From: Acidimicrobiaceae bacterium
Lineage (GTDB): Bacteria; Actinomycetota; Acidimicrobiia; Acidimicrobiales; Microtrichaceae
Reading direction: 5' to 3'
DNA: 11,191 nt
Assembly (NCBI GenBank): GCA_003514205.1
Contig: DORQ01000106.1
Coordinates: 4,268 to 15,458, forward strand
The position numbers and the translations under genes are program-made. Positions 7,073 to 11,191 of the stretch are shown piece after piece (position 1 is the stretch's first letter; each line of letters begins with the position of its first letter). The notes below the pieces were generated by a model that was given only the letters and a program-made list of their open reading frames with translations, was not told where the DNA came from and did no database searches.

Positions 7073-10000
7073 ACAACAACATCAACTACACCGTCACGGT
7101 CACGCTGCCACCGAACTCTTCCTACCAAAACCTCACACTGATAGACGTGCTGCCTGACGGGCTGGGGTATCAGTGGAATTCCAATGTTGTCTGTTCAGGC
7201 TGTGCGTCGGGCCCATCGCTGGTCAACCTTGGAGCGGATAACCCATCCTCGACCACGACCCGAATTGGCATGTACCTCGGCGCAGTGTCCACAGATGCTT
7301 CTCCGGCCACGATTACGTGGACCTATTCCGCGTACGCAAATCGCAATTTCAATACTGGTGCGCTCATTCCTGAGGGGCACGTGTTCACCAATACCGCAGA
7401 ACTGCGGGCCAACATCGTTGACCGGTTGGGTGGTGTCGCGCCACGCCTGAACACGCTTCGTCCGGCTGACTTTCAGCTCCAATCAGTCGAGACGGTACTG
7501 GTCGGCAGCCCGAAGCTCGCCATCGAAAAGCGGGCGATCTCCCCCTCGCCACTTGATCCGGGTACCGGCAAGATCGAATGGGAAGTGACGCTCACCAACT
7601 CGGGCCCAGTGGAGGCCCGAAATGTGTACGTCTACGACGACGATGTCAGCCCAAATCCGGGCCTGTACACCAGCCAGATCGAGATGCTGAGCCCCGTTGC
7701 CGACTTCTTTCAGCTCTCGAGCAATCTCATGGGTGTCAAGTCGGTACCGGCTAACGGTACCTACACCTTCCGGTTCAAGACGGACTGGTATCCATCGAAC
7801 TGGATGGGCTACTCGCCAGAGGATTACCGCCTGACCAACAGGGTCTATGTCAATCAGTACCAGGATCCGTTCGGTGCCAACGTTCCGATCAACACGACAA
7901 TCGAATCGCGAGCAACCGTGCAGTTGCTCAGCCCCGATGTCGCGGTCACCAAGGAGCTCATCAGTGCCCCAATCGTTGCTGTTGGAACTCCGCTTGACTA
8001 CCGCGTGACGTTGACGAACAACGGTCTCGGCTCGGCCGCCAACTTCACCATCAACGATTATCTCCCCGCCGGCACTGGCGCTGTCAGCGTGCTGTCGGCA
8101 ACTCCAGCGGGCAGTGTCAGCTGTTCGGGTACTGGAACCGCGACTTGCACGCTGACGCCCAATACTCTCGCTCCCGGAGCGACGGTTACCTTTGACTACC
8201 GGGTGCCAACAACCTCGGCAACCACTGGCGTGAAGACCAACAATCTGCAGGTTCGTTACACCGACGGGGCGAACCGTCGAGGCCGGACCACAAGCACTGG
8301 CGACGTCGAGTACTACGCGCAGCAGTCGGTGAATGCCACACTTGTTGCACCACAAATGACCTTAGCCAAGACCCCAGAACTCGATGATCCGGGCGCCACG
8401 ATTCCTGTGCTCGGCAGTGCGAAGTTCTACTTGGTTGCCACGAATACGGGCAACTACATCGCATCGAACGCGACAATCACTGACCCGCTTCCAGCGCACC
8501 TGACGGCGGACCTTGCCGCTAGCACGTGTGTGGTATTCCCAGCCACGCCATCGAGCGGCTGTGTCATCAGCGGCACCGTCACCCAGCCGGTCTTCACGGT
8601 TGCATCACTTGCTCCTGGAGCGGAGATGCGAGTCGAGCTGTCGGTCATCCACGACGGTTCAGATCCCAAGGTGGTCGGATCGGAACTGAGCAACATCGCA
8701 ACCCTGTCGGCAATTGGGTTCACCTCGATCACCGATGATGGCGGTCTCAATGTTGAGGCCGGCGCAAAGCCGCCGCTTCCCTCAAAATCGGTGAGCCCGG
8801 CCTCGGCAGGTCCAGGGGAGACAGTCACCTATACCGTGGACGTGTCGCTTCGCAGCGCTACTGCATGGGTGTACGACGCGACCTTGATCGACACTGTTCC
8901 GGATGGCCTCGAGAACATCACTCCGGTTTCGATCTCGTGTATTGCCGGTTCGTGTCCAGCGACTCTGGCCTATATCGGCTTTGAGCCCTCCGCCAATGGT
9001 GGTGGACGCGCCGGATGGTTCATCGGCGACCAACCACTTCTTACCACCGGAACAGTTCGCGTCGTGTACACGGCGCGTGTTGCTTCGCAGTTCGTGGGCG
9101 GTGGAGTGCCAGCGGCCGGTGTTCCCGTTCGCGATGGTGTTCTCCTCGGCGATCCTCTGCGCAACGCTGCGAGGATCTGGTTCAACGATGGCGTTGATCG
9201 CTTCGCAACGGCGCCTGGTTCAGTTCCAGGCACCTCAACCGCCACCTTTACCAGTCGTTCAGTGAATAGCCGTGCGGCACTCGACATTGCTACCCCAGTC
9301 ATCGGGTTGCAGAAGACTTCGGCACTGGCTTCCATCGAGGCCGGCGACCGATCGAATGTGCCGTCAATCAACACGTACACCCTGACCGTCACTAACTCTG
9401 GAACTCGGTCGGCATACAACGTTGATGTAAACGACTCCATGGCAAACGGCGAGTTGCGTGACGTGGTGTTTGACACACTCCCGTCGGGAGTTTCGGTCAC
9501 GAACCCGTGGACGCTGGCAGATCCCGCCACCACGCTTCGGGTTGACGAGGTTCCAGCCGGTGCAACAGTGACGATTACCTATACGGCCGTTCCTCGGACC
9601 ACTGCCGAGGTGACCGATAGCCGGTACCTGGTCCGTAACGTTGCTCAGATGGTCGGGTTCCAGAGCACACCAGGAGGCTCGGGTGCTGGGAACTATACCT
9701 ATCCTGGCTTGTCGACGATCTTCGCGGATACCTACGTCTTCACTCCCCAGCCTCGGCTGGGCGCATCTGGATGTTCTGATCCAGATGCAGTTGGCGACCG
9801 GCGAGAGTTCCAAGTCGATGTGTCCAACTGGCATTATCTGGGGACACCGGACCGACCAAATGTCGGAACCTTGCGCAATGGAATCCTGACGGTAACGCTG
9901 CAATCGAACGTGGCATTTGTGCCTGGAACGGTGATCGGTACACCGTTTGGCGGTTCTGAAGCACCCTACCGAGATCCAGATTCGCTGACGGTGAACGGTG

Positions 10001-11160
10001 ACGGCACTACCACCATGGTGTGGAACATCGGTGACGTCCCCATCAACAACGGACAGCGTTTCCTTGGGCTTCGATGGACTGTCGAAGCAACTGCCATTGG
10101 GGTATCAGGCCCAACTGCTGTTCTCAGCGGAACCGACTGGTCTGGAGCTGCCACCCGCGGAAGCGCGGTAGGCGCCACCACCCCCTACTCGGTCGCAGGG
10201 TCAGCTGGCTGTTCTGTGGTCTACTCGATTCAGAAGTCGCCCGATGGTGGTACGTACCCAGCTGGGTCCAACGTGAACTGGTCGGCGACGTACACCATCA
10301 GCACTCCTCTCCACCACGCTGCCACGGTAACGGGATCACTGGTGGACTACCTGCCAAAGGGTTTCATGTATACCCCTGGCTCAGCGACCTTCAGCGACGG
10401 CACGACTGCCGGATCCCACGCAGAGGTGATCACGGCGCTGGCTGATGGCAGGACCCAGATCACCTGGTCAGGGTTCTCCTTGACCACACAACCGAGGAGC
10501 AGCCGCAGCATCTCGGTCACCATCCCAACGCAAACCCAGTCCGAAGCGGTGCTCACCCTCGACGGGGTTCTGCCGAGGACCTTCACGAACCAGATCGGAT
10601 TCGAGGCAACCTCTCCAACTGGTATTGGAAGTGCCTGCGGCACCGGACTGACGAATGCCATTTGTGACACCGGCTGGGTCACGGTTGAGAGTAACAACCA
10701 GCCAACAATCACCAAGGCAGTGGATCACCCACGTGGCCCGTGGGGTGACACGGCCACCTTCACCATGGATATCTCGGTCCCCAAGAACTATGCGACTCCC
10801 GGGCTGTTTGTCCAGGACCAAGCGTGGGTCTCGAATCCGGGCACGCCGTATTGGCCGACCAACCAACCACAACTTGGGTTCGCGCCTGTCTCGGCTACCT
10901 GTATTGCGGGCTGCACCGCAGGTGGGCCCGACGACATCGTGGTGACCTCGTTGCCGTCAAGTCCGAACGGCAACTCGCTCTATGTGGCGTGGAAGACTGG
11001 CGCGATTGCTGCTGATACCGAAGCCCGCACGCTTCGCATCGTGTACCAAACACCGACTCCAGGAGCCGACGAGATCGCGTTGCTTCCGAATTGCAACGCC
11101 TATGGGTTCGCTCTCGACAGCTATTACAGCTGCGGTCGCGCAGTGTTCTTTAACCAAGCA
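6590..11160 (+). repeat. Array of nine protein-level DUF11/isopeptide-type repeats
   Basis: The repeats are seen in the protein, not as DNA identity. Their first-strand Lys and last-strand Asn codons are: 6602/6926; 7042/7390; 7528/7837; 7951/8239; 8368/8692; 8785/9163; 9313/9637; 10234/10588; 10714/11152. The gap between the seventh and eighth (about 9640-10200) holds one further, divergent domain without the pair. Low DNA similarity between copies suggests an old array rather than recent tandem duplication. Confidence 0.7.
6976..7031 (+). other. Interval holding a -1 frameshift within the giant repeat gene
   Basis: Up to PERAY (codon TAT 6983-6985) the sequence reads as a DUF11 repeat in one frame. 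From TCC at 6985 onward, SAGSGSAVLNSAAAAPTITK reads as the linker and first strand of the next repeat in the frame one base back. The change equals one missing base (or two extra). Candidate spots are the GCGCGCG run at 6976-6982 and the CCCC run at 7028-7031. No canonical X XXY YYZ slippery heptamer is visible, so an indel or sequencing error is likelier than programmed frameshifting. Confidence 0.75.
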
Positions 11161-11191
11161 CAGCTCTACAACGCGAATAGCTCCCTCGACT
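6985..11191 (+). CDS. C-terminal continuation of the giant DUF11/isopeptide-repeat protein (open to window end)
   Basis: This frame has no stop from 6853 to the last base, giving about 1,400 residues that continue the protein begun at 5903; together at least 1,760 residues are visible. It is built of repeats of about 120-180 residues with the pattern xxK-T/S, YTVTVTN, (I/V)xDxLPxG, pGxTvt(F/Y), (F)xNxA. First-strand lysine codons are at 7042, 7528, 7951, 8368, 8785, 9313, 10234 and 10714. Export is supplied by the signal peptide of the first part. No LPXTG or membrane anchor is seen, so the anchor must lie beyond the window. If translated on its own it would need a start such as GTG 7006, which has no ribosome site and would lack a signal peptide, so an independent gene is unlikely. 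The likely role is a cell-surface stalk or adhesin; this is inference from the family. Confidence 0.82.

Noticed and set aside
7483..8355. A 290-codon open frame on the minus strand
   Set aside because: It lies entirely antisense to the DUF11 repeats, its translation has no recognisable motif and looks like shadow sequence, while the plus strand reads as coherent repeats.

Overview
The window looks like a chromosomal stretch from a moderately GC-rich actinobacterium (Actinomycetota; an Acidimicrobiia-like or freshwater/soil lineage is possible, but the class cannot be fixed from sequence alone). The pointers are a lipoprotein with a threonine-rich stalk right after its lipobox, a very large zinc-ribbon membrane protein of the kind PGAP names after SCO7613 of Streptomyces, and a giant secreted DUF11-type repeat protein. 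I see no tRNA, rRNA, CRISPR array, insertion sequence or phage gene.

Layout. (1) 1-570 (+) is the 3' part of a DJ-1/PfpI-family type 1 glutamine amidotransferase-like gene whose start lies before the window. Its last codons and stop form a perfect 12-bp hairpin (544-573), probably a shared terminator with the convergent gene. (2) 614-1276 (-) is a small secreted lipoprotein with a pentapeptide-like repeat region. (3) A 160-nt divergent gap (1277-1436) holds an inverted repeat but no promoter I can call safely. (4) 1437-3002 (+) is a complete acyl-CoA synthetase of the AMP-binding superfamily. (5) 3097-5808 (+) is a ~900-residue protein: zinc ribbon, short coiled coil, Pro/Ser linker, then about 25 membrane helices. 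(6) From 5903 to the window end (+) runs one giant secreted protein built of DUF11 / isopeptide-type beta-sandwich repeats. It is broken by a -1 frameshift near 6976-7031. The first frame ends at 7072. The second frame is open without a stop from before 6985 through 11191, so the gene continues past the window.

The genes from 1437 onward all point the same way, but the gaps of ~94 nt and the unrelated functions do not make a clear operon. The cell-envelope theme (lipoprotein, polytopic membrane protein, giant surface stalk) is shared, but joint function is only a guess. The most notable item is the giant repeat protein. Nine repeats each keep a Lys in the first strand and an Asn in the last strand, the pair expected for intramolecular isopeptide bonds. 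One intervening domain lacks both, and several repeats carry close cysteine pairs.
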